Part shown: positions 1 to 6,825 of the stretch, one piece after another
Numbering within the stretch: the stretch's first letter is position 1
How the letters are laid out: every line of letters begins with the position of its first letter
Assembly (NCBI GenBank): GCA_036501345.1
Contig: DASYAN010000208.1
Span: 1 to 7,979 of the forward strand
Direction of reading: 5' to 3'
Source of the DNA: DASYAN01 sp036501345
GTDB lineage: Bacteria; Chloroflexota; Ktedonobacteria; Ktedonobacterales; Ktedonobacteraceae
Length of the DNA stretch: 7,979 nucleotides
Translations under genes and position numbers: made by a program
The notes under the pieces: generated by a model
Databases searched by the model: none
What the model saw: only the letters and a program-made list of their open reading frames with translations
What the model was told of the DNA's origin: nothing

Positions 1-2
1 TA

Positions 3-35
3 GCCAAGAACATTCTGAATGCTGACGAGATATAG
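3..35 (+). CDS. Possible C-terminal end of an upstream gene (partial)
   Basis: One forward frame is open from the window edge to a TAG at 33-35 and would encode the tail AKNILNADEI. The other two forward frames stop at bases 1-3 and 23-25. The end lies 35 bases before the dnaK start, a normal intra-operon distance, so it may be the last codons of a co-transcribed gene. In related operons that gene is often grpE, but ten residues are too few to identify it and the reading could be chance. Confidence 0.25.
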   Translation, partial: AKNILNADEI

Positions 36-54
36 TCTCTACGAGGCTTTTCTG

Positions 55-61
55 AAAGGAG
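55..61 (+). promoter_or_regulatory. Ribosome binding site of dnaK
   Basis: AAAGGAG sits 9 bases before the ATG at 71. This supports 71 as the start over the out-of-frame ATG at 64, which is too close to the site and does not open the DnaK frame. Confidence 0.7.
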
Positions 62-70
62 CGATGAGCG

Positions 71-1963
71 ATGGCAAAAGTCATTGGCATTGACCTGGGA
101 ACAACCAACTCGGTGATGGCAGTCATGGAAGCTGGAGAGCCCACCGTCCTGGAGAACGCTGAGGGGGCGCGGCTCACTCCCTCCGTCGTGGCGGTTACTA
201 AGAGCGGTGAGCGGTTGGTCGGCCAAGTAGCGAAACGGCAAGCGGTGACTAACCCTGAAAATACAGTTTTTTCTATTAAACGTCTTATGGGGCGTAAATA
301 CGATGATTCCGAAGTCCAGCGCACGATCAAGAGTGTACCCTACAAGATCACGCGTGCCGCCAATGGTGACGTTCGTGTTGTACTGGGTGGACGCGAATAT
401 AGTCCACCAGAAATCTCGGCGATGATTCTGCAAAAGCTGAGAGTCGATGCCGAAGCTAAACTAGGTGAACGTGTCACTCAGGCCGTGATTACGGTACCTG
501 CCTACTTCAATGATGCACAGCGTCAGGCGACCAAAGACGCAGGCACAATTGCAGGGCTTGAAGTCTTGCGCATCATCAATGAACCAACAGCGGCTTCACT
601 GGCCTATGGGCTGGACAAGAAGCGTGATCAGATGATCGCTGTCTATGACCTGGGTGGGGGAACTTTCGATATCTCCATCTTGCAATTAGGTGAGGGTGTC
701 TTTGAGGTCAAGGCCACTAATGGGGATACTCATCTGGGTGGAGATGACTTTGACCAGCGCATCGTTGACTGGTTAGCCGACGAGTACCGCAAGGACCAGG
801 GGATTGACCTACGCAAGGATCGTACAGCACTCCAACGCCTCAAGGAAGCGGCAGAGCGAGCTAAGATCGAATTGTCCTCGGCGACACAGACCGAGATCAA
901 TCTGCCTTTCATCACCGCAGATTCCAGCGGACCCAAGCATCTGGTGATGACCCTGACGCGGGCCAAACTCGAGCAACTGGTCGGCGATCTCATCGAGCGC
1001 ACACGTGAGCCAGTGATGAAGGCGTTGAAGGATTCAGGCATTCAGGCCAGTGATATCAATGAGGTCATTTTGGTTGGTGGGCAGACTCGCATGCCTGCTG
1101 TGGTTGAGTTGGTGCGCAAGATCTTTGGCAAGGAACCGCACAAGGGAGTGAACCCTGACGAGGTGGTGGCCATCGGTGCTGCTATCCAGGCCGGTGTGCT
1201 CAGAGGTGAGGTGAAGGATGTGCTCCTGCTTGATGTGACGCCACTTTCGCTAGGAGTAGAGACATTGGGTGGCGTGACGACCAAATTGATCGAGCGCAAC
1301 ACGACTATTCCAGCGCGTAAGGGTGAGACCTTCAGCACGGCAGAAGATAACCAGCCAGCAGTAGAGGTTCATGTGCTGCAAGGGGAGCGTGAACTGGCAC
1401 GCGATAACAAGAGCCTGGGTCGCTTCCGACTCGAAGGCATTGCACCAGCTCCGCGTGGAATACCGCAGATTGAGGTGACCTTCGACATTGATGCCAATGG
1501 CATTCTCCATGTCACAGCCCGCGACAAAGCCACTGGTCGGGAGCAAAAGGTCACGATCACGGCCTCCAGTGGTCTCTCTAAGGACGAGGTCGAGCGTATG
1601 GTGAGGGAAGCAGAACAGCATGCGCAGGAAGATCGCCAGCACCGTGAAGAGATTGAGATGCGCAACCGTGCCGATAGCCTAGCCTACCAGGCCGAGCGGA
1701 CGCTGCAAGATCTGGGAGACAAGGTCTCGGCTAGCTTGCGTAGTGACGTGGAGGATCGTATCAGGGCCGTACGCGATGCACTTGCAGGCAGCGACATCAC
1801 GCGTATACGCAGTGCTGCTGATGATCTGGAGCGCACGATGCAGCGCATTGGTCAGGAGGTTTACAGCCAACCTGGAGCACCAGCAGGCGATGGGGCAGGA
1901 AGATCCGAGTCTACACCTGCTAGTGAACCTGGAACTGTGGAGGGAGAGTACCACGAAGTCTAA
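71..1963 (+). CDS. dnaK: Molecular chaperone DnaK (Hsp70)
   Basis: Cytoplasmic Hsp70: binds exposed hydrophobic segments of unfolded proteins in cycles of ATP binding and hydrolysis, stimulated by a J-protein and a nucleotide exchange factor. At 630 residues it has the normal family length. The ATPase domain (about 1-382) shows the phosphate-1 motif IGIDLGTTNS at 5-14, the phosphate-2 motif DLGGGTFD at 193-200 (Thr198 is the equivalent of the E. coli DnaK autophosphorylation site) and the adenosine motif ILVGGQTRMP at 333-342. The hydrophobic interdomain linker VLLLD is at 384-388, followed by the substrate-binding beta domain (about 389-500) and helical lid (about 501-600). The tail is short, Gly/Ser/Pro/Glu-rich and ends EGEYHEV. 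It is the first chaperone gene in the window, and dnaJ follows after a 252-base gap. No damage is visible. Confidence 0.98.
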   Translation: MAKVIGIDLGTTNSVMAVMEAGEPTVLENAEGARLTPSVVAVTKSGERLVGQVAKRQAVTNPENTVFSIKRLMGRKYDDSEVQRTIKSVPYKITRAANGDVRVVLGGREYSPPEISAMILQKLRVDAEAKLGERVTQAVITVPAYFNDAQRQATKDAGTIAGLEVLRIINEPTAASLAYGLDKKRDQMIAVYDLGGGTFDISILQLGEGVFEVKATNGDTHLGGDDFDQRIVDWLADEYRKDQGIDLRKDRTALQRLKEAAERAKIELSSATQTEINLPFITADSSGPKHLVMTLTRAKLEQLVGDLIERTREPVMKALKDSGIQASDINEVILVGGQTRMPAVVELVRKIFGKEPHKGVNPDEVVAIGAAIQAGVLRGEVKDVLLLDVTPLSLGVETLGGVTTKLIERNTTIPARKGETFSTAEDNQPAVEVHVLQGERELARDNKSLGRFRLEGIAPAPRGIPQIEVTFDIDANGILHVTARDKATGREQKVTITASSGLSKDEVERMVREAEQHAQEDRQHREEIEMRNRADSLAYQAERTLQDLGDKVSASLRSDVEDRIRAVRDALAGSDITRIRSAADDLERTMQRIGQEVYSQPGAPAGDGAGRSESTPASEPGTVEGEYHEV

Positions 1964-2046
1964 GCAGGGCGAAGTTCAAATTTTTGCGAGGTGTTATCAG
2001 CGGAGCTGAGCATCTGAGATGGAATGGAGGCCAACGAACGCAACGA

Positions 2047-2127
2047 AATTGCCGCCCCTACCGATGACGATAAATCGTATGACAATGGAATGGGCCCAGT
2101 GGATGCAAATCGGTAGGGGCGGCAATT
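2047..2127. repeat. 19-bp perfect inverted repeat, REPIN- or MITE-like
   Basis: The left arm AATTGCCGCCCCTACCGAT (2047-2065) is the exact reverse complement of the right arm at 2109-2127. The 43-base spacer contains a small hairpin (ACGAT 2067-2071 with ATCGT 2074-2078) and the palindrome TGGGCCCA (2091-2098). The arms hold a GTAGGGGCGGC-type core that I recall as a common interspersed element in Chloroflexota and other genomes, which would make this a paired REP (REPIN) or a small MITE. No target-site duplication is evident at the borders. In RNA it would fold into a very stable stem between the dnaK and dnaJ messages. Confidence 0.7.
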
Positions 2128-2200
2128 CATAGCGCTCGATGGGTCCATTCTGAGGCGTCATGAGCAGGATACGGTTACTCTAGTCGGAGCAACCTTCTTT

Positions 2201-2206
2201 GGGGAG
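2201..2206 (+). promoter_or_regulatory. Ribosome binding site of dnaJ
   Basis: GGGGAG lies 9 bases before the ATG at 2216. It favours this start over the out-of-frame ATG at 2212. Confidence 0.6.
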
Positions 2207-2215
2207 ATTGGATGC

Positions 2216-3238
2216 ATGGCCGTTGATTACAAGGACTATTACAAGATTCTGGGCGTCGACAAAAACGCGAGCCAGAAAGACATTCAAAAAGCTTATCGCA
2301 AGCTGGCACGGCAGTATCATCCAGACGTCAATCCGAATGATAAGACTGCCGAGGAAAAATTCAAGGAGATCAACGAAGCCAATGAAGTGCTGTCCGACCC
2401 TGAGAAGCGTAAGCGCTATGAAGAGCTAGGCGCGTATCGCCAGCAATATGGGCGATGGCCTGAGTCCTCTGGGCCTGTGGGTGCAACAGGGAGAGGTGCC
2501 AGAGCCGATGGGGGACGCACACGGTATCGCACCATGAATGAGGAAGATCTGGGTGACCTCTTTGGAGGAGCTTCTCCATTCTCAGACTTTTTCGAGACCT
2601 TCTTCGGCTCAGGCTTTTCGGGTGCAACAAGGGGACATACACGCCCGACAGGATATAGCCAGCGTGATGTATATACTCCTCCAGCACAAGATTCTGAAGC
2701 TGAACTGGATGTCACCCTCGCTGATGCATACCAGGGGGCGGCCCGTGTTTTGGAACTGACCCAGCCCGATGGTAGTACTCGTCGCGTGGAGGTGAAAATA
2801 CCCGCAGGCATAGATGAAGGTAATCGTATACGCATGGCTGGTCTGGGTGGATCAGGGCGGGGAGATCTCTATCTACGTGTGCATGTGTTACCAGATCCTC
2901 GTTTCACACGAGAAGGAACAACGCTCCGCACACGTGTGGATGTTCCTCTGACAACGGCTGTACTTGGAGGGGATGTAGAGGTGCCAACTCCTGATGGACG
3001 CCGACTACGGTTGCATATTCCACCGGGAACCCCGAATGGCAGATCATTCCGACTACAAGGGCAGGGTATGCCTACTGCGGGACGACCAGACAAACGTGGT
3101 GATCTTTACACTGAAGTAAATGTGGTGATTCCAACACACCTGAATGCTGAACAACAGCGCCTCTTTGAAGCTTTTGCCCGTTCAATGGGCGAGGCTTCCC
3201 AGACGGCAAATGTAGCAGGGAGGAGCAACCATGGATGA
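2216..3238 (+). CDS. dnaJ: DnaJ/CbpA-type J-domain co-chaperone without zinc finger
   Basis: Hsp40 co-chaperone that stimulates DnaK ATP hydrolysis and delivers clients. The 340 residues begin with a J domain (about 5-70) with helix II RKLARQYHPDV and the catalytic HPD at 35-37. A Gly/Phe-rich stretch follows, including GGASPFSDFFETFFGSGF (about 117-134), then two beta-sandwich C-terminal domains (about 161-226 and 233-310). The protein contains no cysteine, so the four CXXCXGXG zinc repeats of classical DnaJ are absent. By architecture it is therefore a class B (CbpA-like) J-protein. The stop overlaps the start of the next gene by 8 bases, and that gene encodes a CbpM/HspR-like protein, the usual partner or regulator of such J-proteins. 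cbpA would be an equally fair symbol. Confidence 0.95.
   Translation: MAVDYKDYYKILGVDKNASQKDIQKAYRKLARQYHPDVNPNDKTAEEKFKEINEANEVLSDPEKRKRYEELGAYRQQYGRWPESSGPVGATGRGARADGGRTRYRTMNEEDLGDLFGGASPFSDFFETFFGSGFSGATRGHTRPTGYSQRDVYTPPAQDSEAELDVTLADAYQGAARVLELTQPDGSTRRVEVKIPAGIDEGNRIRMAGLGGSGRGDLYLRVHVLPDPRFTREGTTLRTRVDVPLTTAVLGGDVEVPTPDGRRLRLHIPPGTPNGRSFRLQGQGMPTAGRPDKRGDLYTEVNVVIPTHLNAEQQRLFEAFARSMGEASQTANVAGRSNHG
3218..3225 (+). promoter_or_regulatory. Ribosome binding site of the MerR-type gene, inside dnaJ
   Basis: GGGAGGAG lies within the last codons of dnaJ, 5 bases before the ATG at 3231. It fixes that start and indicates coupled translation across the 8-base overlap. Confidence 0.65.
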
Positions 3239-3554
3239 GCAGCATGTAATACATATCGTGTGCCAGCAGTACCAATCTTCTCCATCGTATAGCGAGCGGG
3301 AGTCAGCGGCGGTGAGCCATCTGGGTATTGGAGCAATTCGCCATCTGCATACATTGGGTCTGATCGAGGGAGATGAGGCTGATGGGGAGCTACGCTATAG
3401 CGAGGAAGAGGTCTTACAACTACGGAGGATTCGTCGGTTGCAGCATGACCTGGGTGTCAATCTGGCAGGAGTCGAAGTGATTCTGCATTTGCTCAAGCGT
3501 CTAGAGGGCGTATGTCAAGAGTTGGAGCAGGAGAGAGACCATCATGAACATTGA
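3231..3554 (+). CDS. MerR-fold chaperone modulator/regulator (CbpM- or HspR-like)
   Basis: A 107-residue protein with a MerR-type helix-turn-helix (about 22-45, AAVSHLGIGAIRHLHTLGLI), a wing-like segment ending in RYSEEEV, and a C-terminal helix starting DLGVNLAGVEVIL (73-85). That last signature is shared by the heat-shock repressor HspR and the CbpA modulator CbpM. Its place directly after a zinc-finger-less J-protein, with overlapping reading frames on both sides, fits either role: CbpM binds the J domain and inhibits it, while HspR represses dnaK and clpB operons. The N-terminus is longer and more divergent than in typical HspR, and the protein ends in a short acidic/His-rich tail, so I lean to CbpM-like but cannot decide. 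It overlaps clpB by 11 bases. No symbol is assigned because the two families have different names and functions. Confidence 0.85.
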   Translation: MDEQHVIHIVCQQYQSSPSYSERESAAVSHLGIGAIRHLHTLGLIEGDEADGELRYSEEEVLQLRRIRRLQHDLGVNLAGVEVILHLLKRLEGVCQELEQERDHHEH

Positions 3555-6159
3555 GCAGTTTACTGACAAAGCACGCGAGGCTCTTCGTGTTGCAGCGGAG
3601 ATAGCCACTGAGCAGCATCATAGTCAGATTGATGTCGAACATCTGCTAGCTGCTCTACTCAGACAGGAGAGAGGTGTTGTCCAGCAGATCATTGCGAAGG
3701 TAGGTGGAGATCTCAAAGCGGCACAACACATTATCAATGCAGAAATCGAGCGTATGCCGCACGTCTATGGCGGAAGTGAGCCGAGCATCTCGCCACGTTT
3801 ACGAACATTGCTCGAAGCAGCTTGGCGCGCGATGAGCACCTTCCATGATGAGTATCTCAGCGTGGAGCATATGTTGCTGGCCATGTTTGATATCAGCGAT
3901 GGAGCTGTGCAGCGTGCATTGAAAGCGGCAGGACTCACTCGTGAGAACGTGTTGCAGGCTCTCACATCTATTCGTGGTGCGCAGCGGGTGACTGACCCGA
4001 ATCCGGAGGGCAAATATCAGGCACTCGAAAAATATGGGCGCAATCTCACACAGCTTGCAGCCCAGGGCAAGCTTGATCCGGTGATTGGACGCGATGAAGA
4101 GATTCGTCGAGTCATCCAAGTCTTGAGCCGTCGTACGAAGAATAATCCGGTCTTGATTGGCGAACCAGGCGTCGGAAAAACTGCCATTGTCGAGGGGCTG
4201 GCCGAGCGGATTGTGCGTGGTGATGTGCCCAAGAATCTGACCGACAAGCAGGTCATTGCACTTGACCTGAGTGCGCTAGTTGCAGGTGCCAAATATCGTG
4301 GCGAATTCGAGGAACGGCTGAAGGCTGTGTTGAAAGAGGTGACGAGCTCTGAGGGCAATATCATCCTCTTTATCGACGAATTGCACACACTGGTCGGTGC
4401 GGGCGCAGCGGAAGGGGCAATGGATGCCTCCAACATGCTCAAACCTATGCTAGCGCGTGGCGAACTGCACTGCATTGGCGCTACTACCTTGGATGAATAT
4501 CGCAAACATATTGAGAAGGATGCCGCATTGGAGCGTCGCTTCCAACCGATCATGGTTGACCAGCCCTCAGTTGAGGACACGATCAGCATTTTGCGTGGCC
4601 TCAAGCAGCGCTATGAGGTCCATCATGGTGTGCGTATTACAGACAGCGCTCTCGTGGCTGCAGCAGTACTCTCCAACCGCTACATCACCGACCGTTACTT
4701 GCCAGACAAAGCAATCGATCTGGTAGACGAGGCTGCTAGTCGTCTGCGTGTAGAGCTCGATAGCACTCCTAGCGAGATTGACACGCTGGATCGGCGCATC
4801 CGGCGACTGCAGATCGAACTCGAGGCGCTCAAAAAGGAAACTGATCCAGCGAGCCAGGAACGACGAGCCAGGGTCGAGCAGGAGCTTGCCAATCTGCAAG
4901 AGCAACTGAACACTATGAGGCTGGCACTCGAGCGTGAACGCGAACTGGTTAAGGCTATGCAACTCGTGCAAAAAGAACTTGAGCAGGCACAGGTCGAACT
5001 AGAAAGAGCCGAACGCGAATACGACTTTGGCAAAGCTGCTGAACTGCGCCATGGCACGATCCCAAGGCTGGAGCAGCGACTTCGAGAAGTAGAAGCGGAA
5101 TTCACGAGTATCCAGGGTGGGCGTATGCTCAAAGAAGAGGTCGATGCGGAGGATATTGCTGAAATCGTCTCCAAGTGGACACATATTCCAGTTTCAAAGC
5201 TCATGGAAGCTGAAATCCAGAAGCTGATCAGTATGGAGGACCGCCTGCGCCAGCGTGTCGTAGGGCAAGATCAGGCCTTGCAAGCGGTTTCTGACGCCAT
5301 CCGTCGTGCGCGTGCAGGATTGCAGGACCCCAATCGTCCACTAGCCAGCTTCCTCTTCCTCGGTCCAACGGGCGTCGGAAAAACCGAGCTGGCACGAGCC
5401 CTTGCCGAATTTCTCTTTGACGATGAGCACGCTCTTATCCGTATTGACATGTCTGAATATATGGAGAAGCATAGCGTCTCACGTTTGATCGGTGCTCCTC
5501 CCGGCTATGTTGGCTACGAAGAAGGAGGCCAGTTGACGGAAGCCGTGCGTCGTCGTCCTTATAGCGTCGTGCTCTTCGATGAAATCGAGAAAGCTGCTCC
5601 AGAAGTCTTCAACGTCTTGCTACAGATGCTTGACGATGGCCGCTTGACGGACAGTCAAGGACGCACTGTCGATTTCAAAAATACTGTCATTATTATGACC
5701 AGCAATGTCGGAACGAGCTGGCTGCACGAGTTGGATGGCATGGATGAGGACGAGATCCAGCGTCAGGTGCGTCAACACTTGCGAGAAGAGGGTTTCCGTC
5801 CGGAGTTCATCAATCGTATCGATGAAATTATTGTCTTCCATCAACTCACGCGTGAGCAGATGAAGGACATCATCAATATCCAGATCGATCGTCTATGCCC
5901 GCGTCTAGCTGAACGCCACATTACGCTAGAACTCACCGGCGCGGCACGAGATTTGCTAGCAGAGATGGGCTATGACCCACAGTTTGGAGCCCGTCCCCTC
6001 AAACGTGTCATCCAGCGAGAGGTTGAGAACCCTATTGCCCGTGGTATTCTCAATGGCACCATTCGTGACGGCGATAGGATCAAGATCGATGCGAAGGATG
6101 GCAAACTTGTCATGGTGCCCATAAGAGTGCAGGCCCAGGAGGAAGTCCATGCAAGCTAA
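3544..6159 (+). CDS. clpB: ATP-dependent disaggregase ClpB (Hsp100)
   Basis: Hexameric AAA+ unfoldase that works with DnaK/DnaJ to pull polypeptides out of aggregates. At 871 residues it has the usual length. In order: Clp N-domain (about 1-145); AAA-1 with Walker A GEPGVGKT at 206-213, pore loop KYRG at 250-253 (Tyr251), Walker B FIDE at 276-279 and arginine fingers Arg331/Arg332; the coiled-coil M domain (about 400-530) that marks ClpB as opposed to ClpA or ClpC and docks DnaK; AAA-2 with Walker A GPTGVGKT at 607-614, pore loop GYVGYEEGG at 654-662, Walker B LFDE at 677-680 and sensor-2 GARPLKR at 815-821. All catalytic residues are present. The start lies 11 bases inside the preceding gene, with a purine-rich site (GGAG, 3530-3533) 10 bases upstream. 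Codon 149 is GTG, as at the internal start of E. coli clpB. Confidence 0.98.
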   Translation: MNIEQFTDKAREALRVAAEIATEQHHSQIDVEHLLAALLRQERGVVQQIIAKVGGDLKAAQHIINAEIERMPHVYGGSEPSISPRLRTLLEAAWRAMSTFHDEYLSVEHMLLAMFDISDGAVQRALKAAGLTRENVLQALTSIRGAQRVTDPNPEGKYQALEKYGRNLTQLAAQGKLDPVIGRDEEIRRVIQVLSRRTKNNPVLIGEPGVGKTAIVEGLAERIVRGDVPKNLTDKQVIALDLSALVAGAKYRGEFEERLKAVLKEVTSSEGNIILFIDELHTLVGAGAAEGAMDASNMLKPMLARGELHCIGATTLDEYRKHIEKDAALERRFQPIMVDQPSVEDTISILRGLKQRYEVHHGVRITDSALVAAAVLSNRYITDRYLPDKAIDLVDEAASRLRVELDSTPSEIDTLDRRIRRLQIELEALKKETDPASQERRARVEQELANLQEQLNTMRLALERERELVKAMQLVQKELEQAQVELERAEREYDFGKAAELRHGTIPRLEQRLREVEAEFTSIQGGRMLKEEVDAEDIAEIVSKWTHIPVSKLMEAEIQKLISMEDRLRQRVVGQDQALQAVSDAIRRARAGLQDPNRPLASFLFLGPTGVGKTELARALAEFLFDDEHALIRIDMSEYMEKHSVSRLIGAPPGYVGYEEGGQLTEAVRRRPYSVVLFDEIEKAAPEVFNVLLQMLDDGRLTDSQGRTVDFKNTVIIMTSNVGTSWLHELDGMDEDEIQRQVRQHLREEGFRPEFINRIDEIIVFHQLTREQMKDIINIQIDRLCPRLAERHITLELTGAARDLLAEMGYDPQFGARPLKRVIQREVENPIARGILNGTIRDGDRIKIDAKDGKLVMVPIRVQAQEEVHAS
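3988..3990 (+). promoter_or_regulatory. Possible internal start of a short ClpB
   Basis: Codon 149 of clpB is GTG (Val) and aligns without gaps to Val149 of E. coli ClpB, the known internal start for the form lacking the N-domain. The sequence just upstream (GTGGTGCGCAGCGG) is only a weak ribosome binding site, so use of this start here is a guess. Confidence 0.3.
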
Positions 6160-6183
6160 TAAAGGAAGCCAACAGGGATAGAA

Positions 6184-6454
6184 GTGGACAGCGAGAAAGG
6201 CGATGTGCAAAATGCATCGCAAGAGGCAATCTTCGCTACACCTGTCCTAAAAAGTGCCATAGAGCAAGTCCATCAGGCATCCTGGCGTACTGAACCCGAG
6301 ATTGATCTGGCACGCCAGGAAGAACTAGCCTGCTGCCTTGGGGCGTAACACTAGGAGATGCCTTCGCCCGATTAGCTGTCATGGAAGCGATGATCGGTCT
6401 ACTGATCGAAGTTAGCTTTATTGCAACCTTCACCCTGCGCTTCTTCGAAAATAG
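6184..6454 (+). pseudogene. Remnant of a pentapeptide-repeat membrane protein (middle deleted)
   Basis: Two short protein-like pieces lie in different frames. The first, 6184-6348 (GTG start, 54 residues), ends with SAIEQVHQASWRTEPEID and a few more residues before TAA. The second begins at about 6342 and reads LGDAFARLAVMEAMIGLLIE then VSFIATFTLRFF, a hydrophobic membrane-type helix. I recall both the WRTEPEID segment and the GLLIEVSFIATFT tail, usually ending in FFGK, from large Ktedonobacteria pentapeptide-repeat proteins, from their N- and C-terminal parts. The pentapeptide repeats that should lie between them are missing. Adding one G after 6446 would restore FFGK-stop at 6452-6454, so a one-base loss probably removed the original end. 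As it stands, the second frame runs on to TAA at 6522-6524. The remnant starts only 24 bases after clpB. The family assignment is from memory and moderate in confidence. Confidence 0.55.
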
Positions 6455-6516
6455 ATATAAGGAGTATATTCTTCTTTTCAAATATGATAGAAAAATTTGT
6501 ATATTGGCACTTTTTA

Positions 6517-6525
6517 TGCTATAAT
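6517..6525 (+). promoter_or_regulatory. Candidate extended -10 promoter element
   Basis: TGCTATAAT is a perfect match to the extended -10 consensus TGnTATAAT. The hexamer 17 bases upstream of TATAAT (TTGTAT, 6497-6502) matches the -35 consensus at only 3 of 6 positions. In 30% GC DNA such a match may be chance. It would transcribe towards the primase-like remnant, whose start is about 300 bases away. Confidence 0.25.
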
Positions 6526-6715
6526 TTAAAATATCGAGTCAGAAAAGTTTCTGATCAGAATTGAAACCTTTCACTTTTGTTCCATATATACAATGTCTTC
6601 TTAGGCTTACTCCATCTTTCATGTATAATCTTATTTGGATAGAATAGTCTCTCTTCGCATGTGAGTGAGAACATTCTTCCCTTAGCATTTTTCCTTCATC
6701 TACCTATTTCTGTAA

Positions 6716-6737
6716 AAATGGGTAAATTCTACCATTT
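6716..6737. repeat. Small imperfect hairpin
   Basis: AAATGGGTA (6716-6724) pairs with TACCATTT (6730-6737) with one bulged G and a 5-base loop. It lies about 90 bases before the primase-like start. It could be an operator or an RNA hairpin. No T-run follows, so a terminator is unlikely. Confidence 0.25.
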
Positions 6738-6813
6738 CTGCTTTCCATGAGTGAAAACAGAACAGGAATATATAGGGACGCGCTCATCTCATAGCTTCCC
6801 CGTGGAGAGTGTG

Positions 6814-6819
6814 AAAGGA
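6814..6819 (+). promoter_or_regulatory. Ribosome binding site deciding the start at 6826
   Basis: AAAGGA lies 6 bases before the ATG at 6826. An in-frame GTG further up at 6751 has no such site and would add 25 residues unlike the rest, so 6826 is the better start. Confidence 0.5.
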
Positions 6820-6825
6820 TGTGCT

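Larger units (their letters stand above)
1964..2215 (+). other. dnaK-dnaJ intergenic region
   Basis: This 252-base gap is long compared with the overlapping junctions further down the operon. I see no convincing gene in it. It holds a perfect 19-bp inverted repeat (2047-2065 with 2109-2127), a second 11-bp pairing (2088-2098 with 2140-2150) and a 9-base direct repeat ATGGAATGG at 2019-2027 and 2085-2093. No run of T follows the stem, so it is not a classical intrinsic terminator. It could separate dnaK expression from that of the downstream genes by RNA structure. Confidence 0.6.
6455..6825. other. AT-rich region without a recognisable gene
   Basis: Bases 6481-6720 are 30% GC (72 of 240 counted), against 57.5% for 5221-5460 in clpB. 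I see no gene here on either strand. It contains a perfect extended -10 box (6517-6525), another TATAAT at 6624-6629, and a small imperfect hairpin at 6716-6737. It separates the pentapeptide remnant from the primase-like remnant and may contain the promoter for the latter. Confidence 0.6.

Noticed and set aside
31..36. TATAGT as a -10 box for dnaK
   Set aside because: The base 17 positions upstream gives no -35-like hexamer, and the box lies only about 20 bases before the ribosome binding site. The operon promoter is more likely upstream of the window.
4017..4604. Long minus-strand frame (195 codons) opposite clpB
   Set aside because: It lies wholly antisense to the conserved AAA-1 domain of ClpB and is Ser/Arg-rich low-quality text typical of shadow frames.
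6200..6220. GCGATG/CATCGC stem (6200-6205 with 6215-6220) as a clpB terminator
   Set aside because: The stem is only 6 bp, there is no following T-run, and it lies inside the coding remnant of the pentapeptide-type gene.
6624..6629. TATAAT as a promoter for the primase-like gene
   Set aside because: The positions 17-18 bases upstream (TTAGGC or CTTAGG) are poor -35 matches, and the region is so AT-rich that such a hexamer is expected by chance.
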